Shown here piece by piece: positions 9,001 to 19,124 of a stretch of DNA of 21,439 nucleotides. The notes beneath the pieces are model-generated. The model had not been told where the DNA came from. It saw only the letters and a list, made by a program, of their open reading frames with translations, and ran no database searches. This stretch comes from Coptodactyla brooksi (Eukaryota; Arthropoda; Insecta; Coleoptera; Scarabaeidae). The DNA is taken from positions 1-21,439 of the forward strand of contig JAWQRM010000566.1 of the NCBI GenBank assembly GCA_033557675.1, given 5' to 3'. The stretch's first letter is position 1. Every line of letters begins with the position of its first letter. Position numbers and translations under genes: made by a program.

Positions 9001-10997
9001 CTGTGATAACCCAATGCAAAGGGATACTTATGTTAAGAAACTGATGGAATACGTGCAAGTGGACTCTTATGGGAAGTGTCTAAATAACAAGGAAATACCT
9101 GAAGAGTGAGTATTGGAATATTAAAGATTATAATACTCCGTGTCTGAGACATTTTGCATGTTGGTTTGGATTTGTTAATTTTCGTAGCTATCATATTTTC
9201 CATTTTGTATTGAAAATCTTTTCTGCAATCAAAACTCGTGCATGAGTTTTGTATAATTTGTATAAAGTACAATTTTTTATATAATTTTATACAATTTTTA
9301 CATTTGCACCTGCCATTAGAATTCATTGGTTACTTCAATAGGTTGTTAAAAACATTAAGAACTATGATTTTTGCCTCTGTGGAATTTCGGCATAAATATT
9401 TTTGTTTAATACCATCCTGCTTAGAAAAACCCACGATTAAGACTATAGATTAAATTATTTATTCTAGTTTTGTTTGCATGTTTATAAGAAATGAAAAGGT
9501 ATGATGAATTTTTCAAGTATGCTGCTAAGTACTAAAATTATGGTGTGCTAATTTTTTGTTTTTAAGGAGGTTTTTTTTGATAGAATCATAATTGTTGGAT
9601 CACCATTTTGGTAATCTTTTTTACCATTTCTTTTTGCAACATTTATCTGTTATATTATCAGGTTACTGCAAAAGTGATTTCGATTTTCTCAAATAGGCAG
9701 TTTTAGTACTTTTTTTTTGAATGACTTGATTTATTTCTTTTAGCAGTTTCATTTATCTTTATACTTATTCTTTTCATTATACTTTGTTCTGCAGATTTTT
9801 CACTCAAAGTGTAGTGTATTTGGAGCTGTTTCTGAGGAACCAGACGATTATTTCAAATATGCACTGTAAATAGCTAGTGAAATTAAATGAAGCGAACAAA
9901 GGAAAACACCCAGAATTGGCAAATTCTAAAGGTATTTCATCATGATAATGCTAGACCACACATATCTTTAGTAATTCGTCAAAAACACTTAGCCCTCACC
10001 TTGCACCATCAGATTACCATTTATTTCGATCTTTTGTAAAATTTCTTAAATTGTAAACTTTAAATTATGATGATACCACAAATGCGAAATGGCAGATACT
10101 TCAGACTTTTTACTTATAAGGGCCAGCTGTTCTATCATGAAAATCTTGTTTTATTTCGTACAGGAAAACCGAAATTACTTTTGCAACGATCTGATAATTC
10201 ATCTGGTCCATCCAATATTTTAAGTAACCAAAAGATTATATAAAAGTGTTGTTTTTCTACAAGTATGCCTAAATCACAGTTTTACGATATTTATTAGATA
10301 ATTTAAGACTTTTTAATTTACTTAGGTTGCAACTGACTAATGAAGGTTACGATCTATACCAGGAGGAATTAATGAAATTTGTGGCCCAGTACAAATTCAC
10401 AATAGCGATAGAAAATTGCATTTGTAACGATTACGTGACTGAGAAACTTTGGAGACCGCTCATAGCGGGATCAATACCGGTTTATTTCGGCTCACCGACA
10501 ATAAGGGTACACAAGAAAGATAGCAATTTTCCAAGTAGATATTTTTTGCTTGTTCTTTTCAGGATTGGTTACCTAACAACAGATCGGCGATATTGTTAGA
10601 CGATTTTAAAACAGTAAAAGAACTTGCCGATTATATTAATATGGTTAACAGAAACGATACGTTGTATTTAGAGTACATGCGACATAAACTAGCGGATCAC
10701 GGTGTTAAGATGACAAACGAGTTTCTGAGCGAAGAGATCGCAAACCGTCGCGACCCATCCATGGAGGGTTACAATTGTTACCTGTGCAAGACGTACCACG
10801 AAAAGGTAACGTTTCCGACGCCGAGCCAAAGTCCGTACAAGTGCAATAGACATAAAGCGTGGGAGGGATTTTGGAAACGCGGCAAGTGTGAGGCGAAAAT
10901 CCTGGAAATGTTCGTAAACAAGCTGCAACTGCACAACTTCACGAAACGGGATTTTGAGGGAAATATTAGTCAGGCTCTAAACTTAAGTCAATGTTGA
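5961..10997 (+). CDS. FUT10: FUT10/FUT11-type fucosyltransferase (GT10), six exons
   Basis: Join 5961-6017, 8017-8163, 8632-8845, 8928-9105, 10326-10506 and 10563-10997; phases agree and give 403 aa plus TGA. This is a type II secretory-pathway enzyme that uses GDP-fucose. FUT10/FUT11 have recently been reported to be protein O-fucosyltransferases for EMI domains (from memory). It shows a very short basic N-tail and signal anchor (residues 1-18), YPVILWW (30-36), LPLPR, WAIYHEESSRN, FNVTATFSRYSHYP, KKLAPIVYIQSICD and VDSYGKCLNN. Then comes the GT10 donor-binding signature, IAIENCICNDYVTEKLWRPL (225-244), followed by AGSIPVYFGSP, DWLPNNRSAI and a C-terminal CxxC (YNCYLC). NxS/T sites occur in NVTA, NDTL, NFTK and NISQ. 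All family landmarks are present, so it should be active. The first exon is the least certain part. Confidence 0.93.
7085..7117 (+). repeat. 33-nt direct repeat, copy 1 (with 7440-7472)
   Basis: The block begins GGGCGTGGCTAAGTGTAGTA and runs into AATATGG. It recurs 355 nt downstream with two mismatches in 33. The GGGCGTGG core resembles a KLF/Sp-type GC box. The end in copy 2 (AATATGGCCGCC) resembles a YY1 site. Confidence 0.8.
7179..7200. repeat. 22-bp perfect palindrome
   Basis: CATATTTCACA is followed immediately by its reverse complement TGTGAAATATG, centred on CACATGTG, which contains an E-box-like CACATG/CATGTG. It is an isolated element within FUT10 intron 1. Confidence 0.8.
9658..10194 (+). 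mobile_element. Deleted mariner element in FUT10 intron 4
   Basis: The terminal inverted repeats are TCAGGTTACTGCAAAAGTGA on the left and, reverse-complemented, TCAGATCGTTGCAAAAGTAA on the right. They are flanked by TA at 9656-9657 and 10195-10196. Inside, around 9935-10060, broken frames keep the mariner transposase hallmarks FHHDNARPH and, after a frame change, APSDYHLFRS, the region of the last catalytic Asp. At about 537 bp the element lacks most of the usual 1.3 kb and has stops. It is a non-autonomous fossil. Confidence 0.9.
10507..10562 (+). other. FUT10 intron 5, 56 nt, weak donor
   Basis: AGG|GTACAC is a poor donor and the acceptor is CTTTTCAG. The intron is near minimal length. If retained, the frame stays open through it and ends at 10599 after the GT10 signature, losing the whole C-terminal part. 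Confidence 0.75.
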
Positions 10998-11090
10998 TGT
11001 CTAACTTTTTTTATAAATATATACATATATTTATTTATGACAAATCCAGTGGTTTGATTAAATTAACGAAGGAAAAGAAAACGAGCATGT

Positions 11091-11096
11091 AATAAA
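11091..11096 (+). promoter_or_regulatory. FUT10 poly(A) signal
   Basis: A canonical AATAAA lies 94 nt after the TGA stop and is the first such hexamer downstream in the sense strand. It would give a 3'UTR of about 110-130 nt. Confidence 0.6.
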
Positions 11097-12548
11097 AATA
11101 CAGGACTTTATTGTACATTTTTTTCCATGAATGTTTGTACAATGCTACTATCGAAAACTTTTCCATTATAGTACAGATATCACATTGGGTAAAATAACTG
11201 TTCTTGATTTTTCTTTCGAGTTTCAGTTATAAAGTAATAGTTTTATAACTAAATTGATAATTCTGCAACTAAAATATAACTTTTTCTCGAATGGACGAGA
11301 AAAGTAAACGCTTATAAGACGTTTGAGAGCTCAAGAGAGCTTTCACCATATTCCACTTTTAATATTGTTATCAACAAGGTAATTAATAAGCAATTATGCA
11401 ATCTATCTGCCTAATCATAATTTTATTGCTACGTTTTCATTATATAGTCAAGAAAGTTCGACCAAATCACAGAAATACACATCCTCAAAGGCCTGCAAAG
11501 TAATCGAAAAATGCAACGAAAGTGTTCGCGCCCATCGCAAAATTAGAAAGCACTAGTGGACATTCTGCTGTTAGTTCTCGAAGCGAGAGGTCTGGGGTTT
11601 TGGAATCTCTGAAAATTCCCATCACAACCATGTAATTGAGTTTTGGAATTTCACTTTGGAAGTGGAGGAACAATCCGATTTACGGTACGGGGAGCGAACG
11701 GTGATATTGAAGCCCCAAATCTATAGGAAAATTAATTACTTTTTCTTTAACAAACCAATGTGGAAACAATTGAAAAACTTATTTTTAATAATTCAATAAC
11801 GTGAGGTGTGTCATGATGAAAATAACTATGTTACACAAAATATTAAAAAAAAAATACAGTTCCACGTAGGTATGAGATTATGATGTCCTAGTAAAAATTC
11901 TTATAACGAGCTTACATCTACACATGCAATGTTGCATTCATAAATAAATACTGCACTTTTTATCCAAATAGACGGTGCAGACGACAATGCAACACGGCTA
12001 TGTTGCGTGTATAAATAAACTCAATGTTATAATAAGTAATTATTAGCATCCAGTCGTCTATTTTATAACAAATTTTGATGCAGAAGGATGCTCTTAGTTC
12101 CATACATTCTACGATAATTTTATTTTTATTATAAGTAGGGAAATTCGAAGCAAGTTGACGAACATTAAGTGTCAAATAGTAAAACTGTCCGTAATAACTT
12201 TATTACTTTTTATTGAAATGAAAAAATATATCCGCTTCTGAAAAGTTAGGAGAGGGAGGTGTCTGAATCTTGCTCAATTTATTTTCTTGTTTCAATAAAA
12301 AGTAATAAATTTTCATTTTTCATCTTACATCTCCTCTTCTTCATCTTACCGTTTCCGTAACTACTCTTACTAATTACCGCTCAAGTATTCTTCCTTTCTT
12401 CATGAAATACTAAGAATATATAAACATCAAAGAAAACTTTGCACCATTAACTCTTTCAAATACGATGTTGTAAACTGTAAAATCTATACCACTAAACCAA
12501 ATAATCGTAGGTTTCTTTACTTACATTGACACATTTTGCTTTTATAGT
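11097..12548. other. Intergenic, AT-rich, no supported gene
   Basis: A patch at about 11460-11710 is visibly richer in GC than its surroundings and carries an open frame of 62 codons on minus (11485-11673, ending in FVAFFDYFAGL). I recognise no family in it and see no flanking splice logic. The rest is AT-rich, with the inverted repeat at 12199-12309. Confidence 0.5.
12199..12309. repeat. Inverted repeat, 20-bp perfect arms
   Basis: TTTATTACTTTTTATTGAAA at 12199-12218 is the exact reverse complement of 12290-12309, with 71 nt between. This resembles a small MITE or a stem-loop. No target-site duplication is evident. Confidence 0.8.
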
Positions 12549-13480
12549 GATAGAGTTCAAAAACTAGCATGGTATGCAAACTGGGATAGTCCAAAATTGA
12601 CTAATTATGTTGAACTAAAGTCAGATGAGTTACTTGATGAAATAAATCGAATTGATGCAGAATAGGATGATATTATACCATATTTTAGCTCACTAACTTT
12701 ATTCACCAACAGGTACGGAAAGTTGTAACTTACGGAAATACTTTCTGAAGAGGAATCTGACTGTTTATAGACGAAGTTGTAAGAAACTCATAGATTTTCA
12801 CGACCACCAAAGTCACCAGATTAGACTTTTTCAATCCATTCAAGCCACCAACCAGATAGAAAGGATAGCCTGAAAGGTTTAATATTATTGAAAAATTATA
12901 CGAGTGGTATGTATTTGTTTACAGACACCTGTAAACCATTTTTTTGGGCTGTTTAAAAATATTTAATCAGAAGATGGAACATTTCTTTCGGAAATATAAT
13001 ACTTTTTTTTACAACAGGTTACTTTAAAGGCTAAGCTGTTTAAAGCTGAAAACGTGGTGAATACTTATACAGAGTTTGTACCTGCAGTTATAACTGGAAA
13101 TGCAGAACTAATAGAAGAGTTCAAACCAAGCAAATAAAAGGCTCTTCCTTATTTAAAAAAAAATGCAGCTCCCACTTAGTAAAGCATTTAAAGACCGGTT
13201 TTCTTCTAACTTTGCCATAACAATTGGGACCTAAGAAACGTGTCGCAGGACTTTCAAATGAACTTTGTCAGATTTGACATCTTTTTGGATGTGTATGATT
13301 TGAATGTCAATTGTCAATGCAAGCATTCTTGTTGGTGAATGTGAGGCTACTAATACCCCAATAAAAAGGTAATTGGAAGAACATGAAAAAGACAGGGACA
13401 CGATGCTTCAAATAATGAAGAAACAAGCAAAGAAAGAAATCAGAGTCGAAGGCTTCCTTCAAAATCAGCATTTTTCCCCC
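12549..13480 (+). pseudogene. Decayed coding-like pieces of unknown origin
   Basis: Three separated plus-strand blocks read like protein but end in stops. 12549-12665 includes KLAWYANWDSP and ELKSDELLDEINRIDAE. 13018-13137 includes LKAKLFKAENVVNTYTEFVP. 13322-13480 includes GECEATNTPIKR, a stop, then LEEHEKDRDTMLQIMKKQAK, which looks like a coiled coil. I do not recognise the family. A degraded transposon or a dead gene is more likely than live exons. Confidence 0.3.
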
Positions 13481-13808
13481 CAAGTATCGTCAACTTACTC
13501 CAATTTCCCCCAACACAGTATTTAAGTACCCTCTAGCGGTAGAAAAAACAAAGGTGAAGGTAAAATTATATTCGAAATAACAGTAAATATAAAAGCGTAG
13601 AGGTAAATAAAATTATCAATAAATTAGGTAAACCTGCCGTTGTTTTTAAAAACATGGAAGACAACAATACCCTATCTAGTTCTGAATATCTTGAATTTTT
13701 TTGCTAAAAATCAACAATCATAAAAAAAGGTGTCAAAAAATATTAATATTTAAGTAATTGTGCACCGTAATCAAAAACAAAAAAATATCTATACATAGTC
13801 CTAAGGGG
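13481..13808. other. Stim downstream region
   Basis: This AT-rich stretch directly 3' of the Stim stop on the minus strand is presumed to be 3'UTR. I did not find a canonical AATAAA in the minus sense close to the stop, so the transcript end is undetermined. Confidence 0.4.
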
Positions 13809-14178
13809 TCAGTCGCTCTTCGTCTTCCCAAACGAGAAAAATTTCTTTTTCTTGCGTTTAATCTCTTCGTCTACCACCGACGAGTCCGTCGAGCAAACGT
13901 CTTCGGTCGATATCGACTGCTCCTTTATCGTTTGCTGCTTAACCTGTTGGACCTTTTTCGGTTTCCGCCTGTCCATGTGATCTAGTGAGGTATCCGAGTG
14001 GGAAGACTTTGTCGTCGGCAGGATTGGTTCGGGGGACCCTACGTTGGTATCTTGGGAATAGGAACGTGTCATATTCGACAGGGTTTTATTTTGGAGGTTG
14101 CTTCTTACGGAGGGGGACTGAGACAACATCCTAGTATGCTTAGGAACTACGACCGGCCCTTCGTCTGGCCAGTTAGTG
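13809..14178 (-). CDS. Stim: Stim last exon (Ser/Thr-rich tail and polybasic end)
   Basis: The acceptor is TTTATTTCAG|CAC; the exon begins in phase 2, completing a Val codon, and stops at TGA (13811-13809). It encodes a Ser/Thr/Pro-rich linker, an acidic stretch (STDSSVVDEE) and then KRKKKKFFSFGKTKSD. The basic/aromatic end corresponds in position and character to the polybasic tail of vertebrate STIM1 that tethers it to plasma-membrane phosphoinositides. No S/TxIP microtubule-tip motif like that of vertebrate STIM1 is seen. Confidence 0.9.
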
Positions 14179-17100
14179 CTGAAATAAAAAAAACTTAATG
14201 TGAAAAATTAATGGAAAGTGTACCAAGCGTATTCATTTCACCTCTTTGTTAAATATAAAACAAATAAATTGCAACTATCCATAAGTATGTTAGAAACCAA
14301 ATATAATATTTTTTTTTTGGCTACGATGACCCAGTGAACAAAAACTAAAGGCCAACCAACACTCAATTACTTACACTTCACCTCCCACGATGAAATTGAC
14401 CGTATTACTGCTTTGTTTAGGATCGAAAAAGTCATCGTCTTGACGGCTCGCTTCACTGCCTGACGAGTCCGCCTCTCTCCAAGTGTGCGGAGGCCACGAA
14501 TCTACAGGTCCTACACAGACAGCGCCATCTTACACCTTTTATGTTAGTTATCCCAAACACATGCAAAAAACAAATACTTAGAACGATAGAACTCCCTGTG
14601 CACACAGCGACCTCTTTAATCTGTACATGTCGTTTTGTTTAGTTGTCAGTGGTTAATTAAATTTGTAAATAGTTCTTGTTTCGCATTGCCTTATGCTTAC
14701 CTTAGATAAAACAACTAAACCATGCCCAAATGCATATATTATTTTATTTGTTATAGTTAGGTTTATTGAAAGTAAATATTTTTAAGAAGAAATAGATGTC
14801 AGGGTAAATAAGAGTATCTAATTAATATCCAACACCATGTTTAGTAAAAGAATAAAAGAAAACAAAACAACGGTAAATTACTTCTCATAGAACGGAGGAA
14901 AACTATTACAAAAAATTAGGTGAAAAAGGGTAAAAACAAAAAGAATTCAGCTAAAAGTATTGTCTTTATGTAATATACTTACATATATACAGTGTAATGG
15001 ATACATGTCTTATGATTAACTTTCTAACTATTTCAAAAAGGTTTAAGTACGTCCTCTACGTTTACTTAAGAAAATTATTGTCGCAGTCCATTCATTCAGG
15101 AATATATTCAACCTGTATGCTACGGGTCTATAAATATTTAGATGCATGCATCAATCACACGGGTTCATAACTAAAGGATGTACATACGTTTTTCGTATTA
15201 CGTAAAATATAAAACACTCTATATAAAAAGAGTGTCGACAACTAATACTTTCCCCTCTAACAGTATAGTTTTAGTTTAAGTCCCTTGTTAGACAAACCCC
15301 ACTACAAACGATACAAAAAATCATAAACAAGTACAACAAACTAAAACTAAACAATAAATACGTGTTTATTTTATGTATATACGTGCTGTGTCTCACCGTT
15401 TTTTCCAATGCAGGTGAGACTTATTAACAATCCACAAAAAAAAACTTAGTGCTGACTTAAAACGTTCTAAATTAAATTGAGAAAATTTAAAGAGGCTAAC
15501 TTACAAGTTGCTTTAACATAAGAGTTTGTTCTGTATTGAGAGATCCTGCAGTTTTAAAGTCAACCTCTACCCGGCTCAATCAGAATTTTGTGACTCATCG
15601 AGCTCGTCAAACGAGTTGTTCTTACCTGTTGCGCTGGAAGTGTATATGGAGCTTGTTTCGTCATCCAGATCGTCCTGACTACTAATTCGACCTGTAAAGG
15701 GAAGAAAACGTACTTGTAAAACATGTTTGAAATACAGTCTAACTTCGATAACTCGAATCTTCGATAAGTCGAACCAAATCGGTTGGCAATAACATCAAAC
15801 ATGAGAAATATGTGCAATTTTTACTTGATAAGTCAAACTTCGATTACTCAAACTACTTCTATAACTCGAAGAAATACAAAAATACTTCTTGTTTTATAAC
15901 ATTATTATGTAAGCAGTTCAGTTTCTGCCCTGGGTCACTTGTTTAATTTATTTGTTATTATTAAGTGAAAAAATACTGTGCCTATTTGATTTATTGCACT
16001 CAAGAGGTTTTGTGGGTGATAATGTCCTCAAAATGTACTTTAAAAACTGTGTCTGTTGATCAAATATTTAAACTTATAAAAGTGGTTCACAAAGTAAAGA
16101 TGTAGCTGCAAAGTATGGTCTTCTAGCAAGTACTGTGTTTACTATTTTCAAAATAAGCAATCAATCATCACTGCCATCAAAAGTGGTGGTCCAAACGGGA
16201 GTATCAAGAGGCTAAAAAAGTCAACATATGAAAATTTAGACAAGACACTTTTAGAATTGTTTAAATCAGCAAGGAGACAGAGGTTGCCTACATCCAGAGG
16301 GCTAATTAAAAAAAAACAGAGTTTGGTCAAAAACTAGGACAACCAAACTTTAAGGCAAGCACTGGCTGGGTCGATAATGGGAAACTCTATTTATTTTCCT
16401 CTTATTGTTTTTTTGATATAATGTAACTTGTTATAAACGACAATCCCGATTTTAAAAAAATAATATAAACACAGACTGTATTTTGATCATTCTTAGTTCC
16501 TATTTTCGATTCAATTTATATGATTTAATATGATTCATATGAAAGGAGGGTGATGTCATAGATGTGGCGTATGTCATAAGAAGGCATGTGGAGCAAGCAG
16601 TGATGTGAGTGATGAGGATTGTATTAAGTGGAGACCCCATTTATTAGAAGGTTACCAAGCACGGGATGTTTTTAATGCAGATGAGACAGGGCTATTTTTT
16701 AAATGTCTCACAGGTAACACATTAACTTTATAACAAAAGCAATGAGCCTAGCAGCTTTCGAGGTGTTAAGTGGTTGCCCCTTCACTATAAAGCAAATTCA
16801 AAGGCTTGGATGACAGGTGCAATCTTCGAAGAATGGCTATTACAACTGGATAAACAGGTTTAAAAATTTAAGAAAAATTATTCTCTTCGTTGACAACTGT
16901 CCGGTCCTTCCTAAAAACATCCAGGGAAAATTAAACTGTAATCAACTTGCCTTTTGTACCCCGAATATGACAGCTAAGCTGCAACCATTTAATCAGGGTA
17001 TCATACAATGTTTAAAATGTCATTATCGCCAAAGGATTTTGAAGAAATCCATCGGATGCTGTGAAGAAAATTAAAAAAACAAAAAAACTACATTAATGGA

Positions 17101-19124
17101 CTATCTTGATGACATAACTAACGCTTTTTAACAATTTTTAACTCTTGAAAAAAGAACTGAAGACGAAATCCAATTGCAAATAGAATATGAAGCTTGGAAA
17201 AATATTAAAAGTCCAGAACAAGGCAGTACCATTAAAAATTTTACACATGTGGATGACGATATTGTTACTTCGGAGTTGGAACATGATTCCTAGCAACCAC
17301 CTTCAAATGAATCGGTTGTAAATTCGTTGAGTGTTTTGCGTTCCTATTTAAAAGCCAATGAATATACAACTGATTCCCTGCATATTGGTTTAAATAACAT
17401 TGAAGCTTTTTTTGAAAATCAAAATAAAAAATTACATGTTGAATGGTTTTTAATATGTGTGTACATACATATTATGTACATATGCATGTATGTAGACATA
17501 ATTTTTGTTAATTTTTTATAAAACATAGATATTAAGGCACTTACATACATTCAAATGTTCATTTACAATAAAATAAGCACATTATTCAATAACTCAAAAT
17601 TTCGATAACTTAAATTTTTTTTGCAACACATTGTTGTTCGTGTTATCGAAGTTCGACTGTATATAATGTTGATTAACTAAAGAAACAAGCACAAATGATC
17701 AAATAGCAGAGATAATAGTAATTGTTTAGTGATGGATTAATAAAAATGTAATAAGAAAAGATTAAAGCATTCTTAACATTCATTGCGGTCAATCATAGTA
17801 TTGTAAAGTGAATGGTACAATGAATGCTGCAGTAATGGTTTCTTTATCTAGCAACAAAGGGGTGTCACTAGATAGACTTACTTTCCAGAAGTACTTTCCC
17901 AAAAAATTTGGAAAGTACAAATGTACCTGTACTCTAGGGAGAAACACTTGTCTACAAAATCCTTCTTTAAAATTTGATGCAATGAAAAAATGGTAGGGTA
18001 GTAACTTACCTCTGAAGAAACCGAATGGTCGTCCATTCAGTCCCCTGTACAAGCTGGACTCCAACGATTGCAAGCCGTTGTTGTGTATGATGTTGAAACT
18101 GCACAGCAGTTCAATTTGCTTCCATCGATGCACTCGTTCTTGTAGCTCTTGGGTTACCTCGTTCAAGGCCGTCCTGGCTTCCACGATCGTACGGTCAACG
18201 TCGTCTATCGATTTGCCGTGAGTGCTGACGAACGCCCCAACGAAGCTAGATCTTTTTTTCCTTAATTTTTCGCACTGCAAGCAAAACCGGTTAAGCCCTG
18301 TTAAAGTAAATTAAGTGACGTGAAATCGTACAGCCTCCCGTGCGTATTGCAGTTGCTTTTCGGCCACCATTTTCTTCTTCACGTACGCTTTGTTTTCGAT
18401 TTCGTGCGTCAGCTGTAGCCACTGTTGAAGACCGATTGGCGGAGTCCAACAACGGTCTTGTTGCAATTTGCTTTCCGCTATGTGCAATTCGTTTCGTAAC
18501 ATCTAAACAAAACGTTCATGTGTAATAATTTGTTTTAAACCTAACTTTAAATGAATATTGGCACCTCAATTTCAGCTTTGAGTTGTGATACTTCCCCGTC
18601 AGAATACGAATTATGCAGCGAGTTCGGATCCGCCTCGGATTCCTGCAGCCTCCTTTCCAAATTCTGCTTTTCGGACGTGACGTGCTCCTGCGCCTGTCTG
18701 GCTTCCTCCAGTTCCTTCTGTAGCTTTCTCAAGGCCGTTTCAGCGTTCTGCAATGTCTCCATATCCTTGCACATCCTAGTCAGGTTCTGCTTGAAGTGCT
18801 TGTTCTGCTGATACCCGTACCAGAATCCAATGCCACCCCCGATAATTAGTAATATCACAACAAAGTCTTTCCACGTATTATGACCATCTGGAAGAAATAG
18901 TTTCATAAGTAAGTTTGTTTTTTGTTCGCTTTTTGGAGCAGTTCGACTCGTAATGGGAGAATGATTGTCGCCGTAATTCGATTTTAATAATGTTTAATTT
19001 AGCTTAAGCACCTTTAGGCGGTCCAAACAACACCACGTCCATTGCTTTCAGCGATATTTTTTGCTTGTGTATCGGATCTTTAATGCCTAGACTGCTCAGA
19101 TAGTTCATATTATTCACAGCCAAC
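13809..19124 (-). CDS. Stim: Stromal interaction molecule (STIM), 3' seven exons, partial
   Basis: Exons in transcript order are 19124-19012, 18887-18565, 18502-18332, 18274-18010, 15691-15626, 14501-14375 and 14178-13809. All have GT-AG borders and phases agree, giving about 477 residues to TGA. STIM is the ER single-pass calcium sensor that oligomerises on store depletion and gates plasma-membrane Orai channels. Visible in order are the end of the SAM domain (KAMDVVLFGPP); the membrane helix (FVVILLIIGGGIGFWYGY); coiled coil 1; CAD/SOAR (GLQQWLQLTHEIENK to RVHRWKQIELLC); an acidic DDLDDE module; a Ser-rich linker; and a Lys-rich tail (KRKKKKFFSFGKTKSD) suited to binding phosphoinositides. 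The signal peptide, EF-hands and most of SAM must lie right of the window. The sequence closely resembles insect Stim. Confidence 0.95.
14375..14501 (-). CDS. Stim: Stim penultimate exon
   Basis: The acceptor CCTGTAG|ATTC and donor GAAGT|GTAAGT agree in phase on both sides. It encodes a linker rich in Ser, Asp and Trp (SWPPHTWREADSSGSEASRQ, then DDDFFDPKQ). The role is unknown; it is probably a disordered, phosphorylatable segment. Confidence 0.85.
14502..15625 (-). other. Stim intron, no gene inside
   Basis: This 1.1 kb AT-rich intron shows only a small hairpin at 15214-15235 (arms ACACTCT and AGAGTGT, 8-nt loop). I see no transposon termini or coding signals. Confidence 0.7.
15626..15691 (-). 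CDS. Stim: Stim 66-nt exon encoding the acidic inactivation-like module
   Basis: The acceptor CCCTTTACAG|GTCG and donor CAACAG|GTAAGA are both strong. The exon encodes RISSQDDLDDETSSIYTSSAT. The DDLDDE run matches in position and charge the inhibitory acidic domain of human STIM1 (DDVDDMDEE), which promotes fast calcium-dependent inactivation of Orai. The exon is 66 nt and enters and leaves in phase 1, so skipping it keeps the frame. Introns of 2.3 kb and 1.1 kb flank it. Confidence 0.9.
15735..17659 (+). mobile_element. Degenerate pogo/Tigger element in a Stim intron
   Basis: Termini are CAGTCTAACTTCGATAAC on the left and, reverse-complemented, CAGTCGAACTTCGATAAC on the right, flanked by TA at 15733-15734 and 17660-17661. 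Subterminal ATAACTCGAA-like repeats follow. Inside, a CENP-B-type helix-turn-helix begins at about 16022 (MSSKCTLKTVSVDQIFKLI, then a 1-nt frame change into SKDVAAKYG). The first catalytic Asp lies in FNADETGLFFKCL (about 16670). The second is in IILFVDNCP (within 16817-17074). The region expected to hold the third Asp (LQPxDQG) reads LQPFNQGII, with Asn. Stops, frameshifts and the lost Asp make it inactive. Confidence 0.92.
18010..18274 (-). CDS. Stim: Stim exon encoding CAD/SOAR second half
   Basis: It runs from TTGCAG|TGC to CTTCAGAG|GTAAGT. It encodes the basic patch CEKLRKKR followed by SSFVGAF, whose final Phe aligns with the Orai-gating F394 of human STIM1. Then come KSIDDVDRTIVEARTALNEV, LQERVHRWKQIELLC and NIIHNNGLQSLE. 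It is the core of the Orai-activating fragment. The family's usual CGF triplet reads CSF here. Confidence 0.93.
18332..18502 (-). CDS. Stim: Stim exon encoding CAD/SOAR first half
   Basis: The exon is 57 codons, phase 0 at both ends, between TTTGTTTAG and GCT|GTACGA. It encodes the end of coiled coil 1 and the start of coiled coil 2 (GLQQWLQLTHEIENK and AEKQLQYAREA). Leu and Ala at positions matching STIM1 L373 and A376 are kept. The flanking introns are only 57 and 62 nt. Confidence 0.92.
18565..18887 (-). CDS. Stim: Stim exon encoding membrane helix and coiled coil 1
   Basis: The acceptor is CTATTTCTTCCAG|AT and the donor ATTGAG|GTGCCA. It encodes DGHNTWKD, the hydrophobic helix VVILLIIGGGIGFWYGY, then a charged heptad-rich stretch (MCKDMETLQNAETALRKLQK onward). 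The helix crosses the ER membrane once; the coiled coil is cytosolic. The Met at 18906 is intronic and is not the start. Confidence 0.93.
19012..19124 (-). CDS. Stim: Stim exon encoding the end of the SAM domain
   Basis: The acceptor is ATATTTCAG|GTTG and the donor CCTAAAG|GTGCTT. It encodes LAVNNMNYLSSLGIKDPIHK followed by QKISLKAMDVVLFGPP. This is the last helix region of the luminal SAM domain, just before the membrane segment. It is the most 5' Stim exon in the window; the preceding exon is not found before the right edge. Confidence 0.92.

Noticed and set aside
8864..9109. Continuous ORF through a FUT10 intron and exon
   Set aside because: The first part is intron sequence. The protein-like part starts after the acceptor at 8928 and is explained by FUT10 exon 4.
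15214..15235. Small hairpin ACACTCT/AGAGTGT
   Set aside because: A 7-bp stem with an 8-nt loop in AT-rich intron DNA is expected by chance.
15692..15734. Tigger as the source of the Stim mini-exon
   Set aside because: The exon lies outside the transposon terminus and its protein matches the insect and vertebrate STIM acidic module, so it is ancestral, not transposon-derived.
17457..17505. TATGTACATA-rich stretch
   Set aside because: It is simple, microsatellite-like sequence inside the Tigger remnant, with no separate function indicated.
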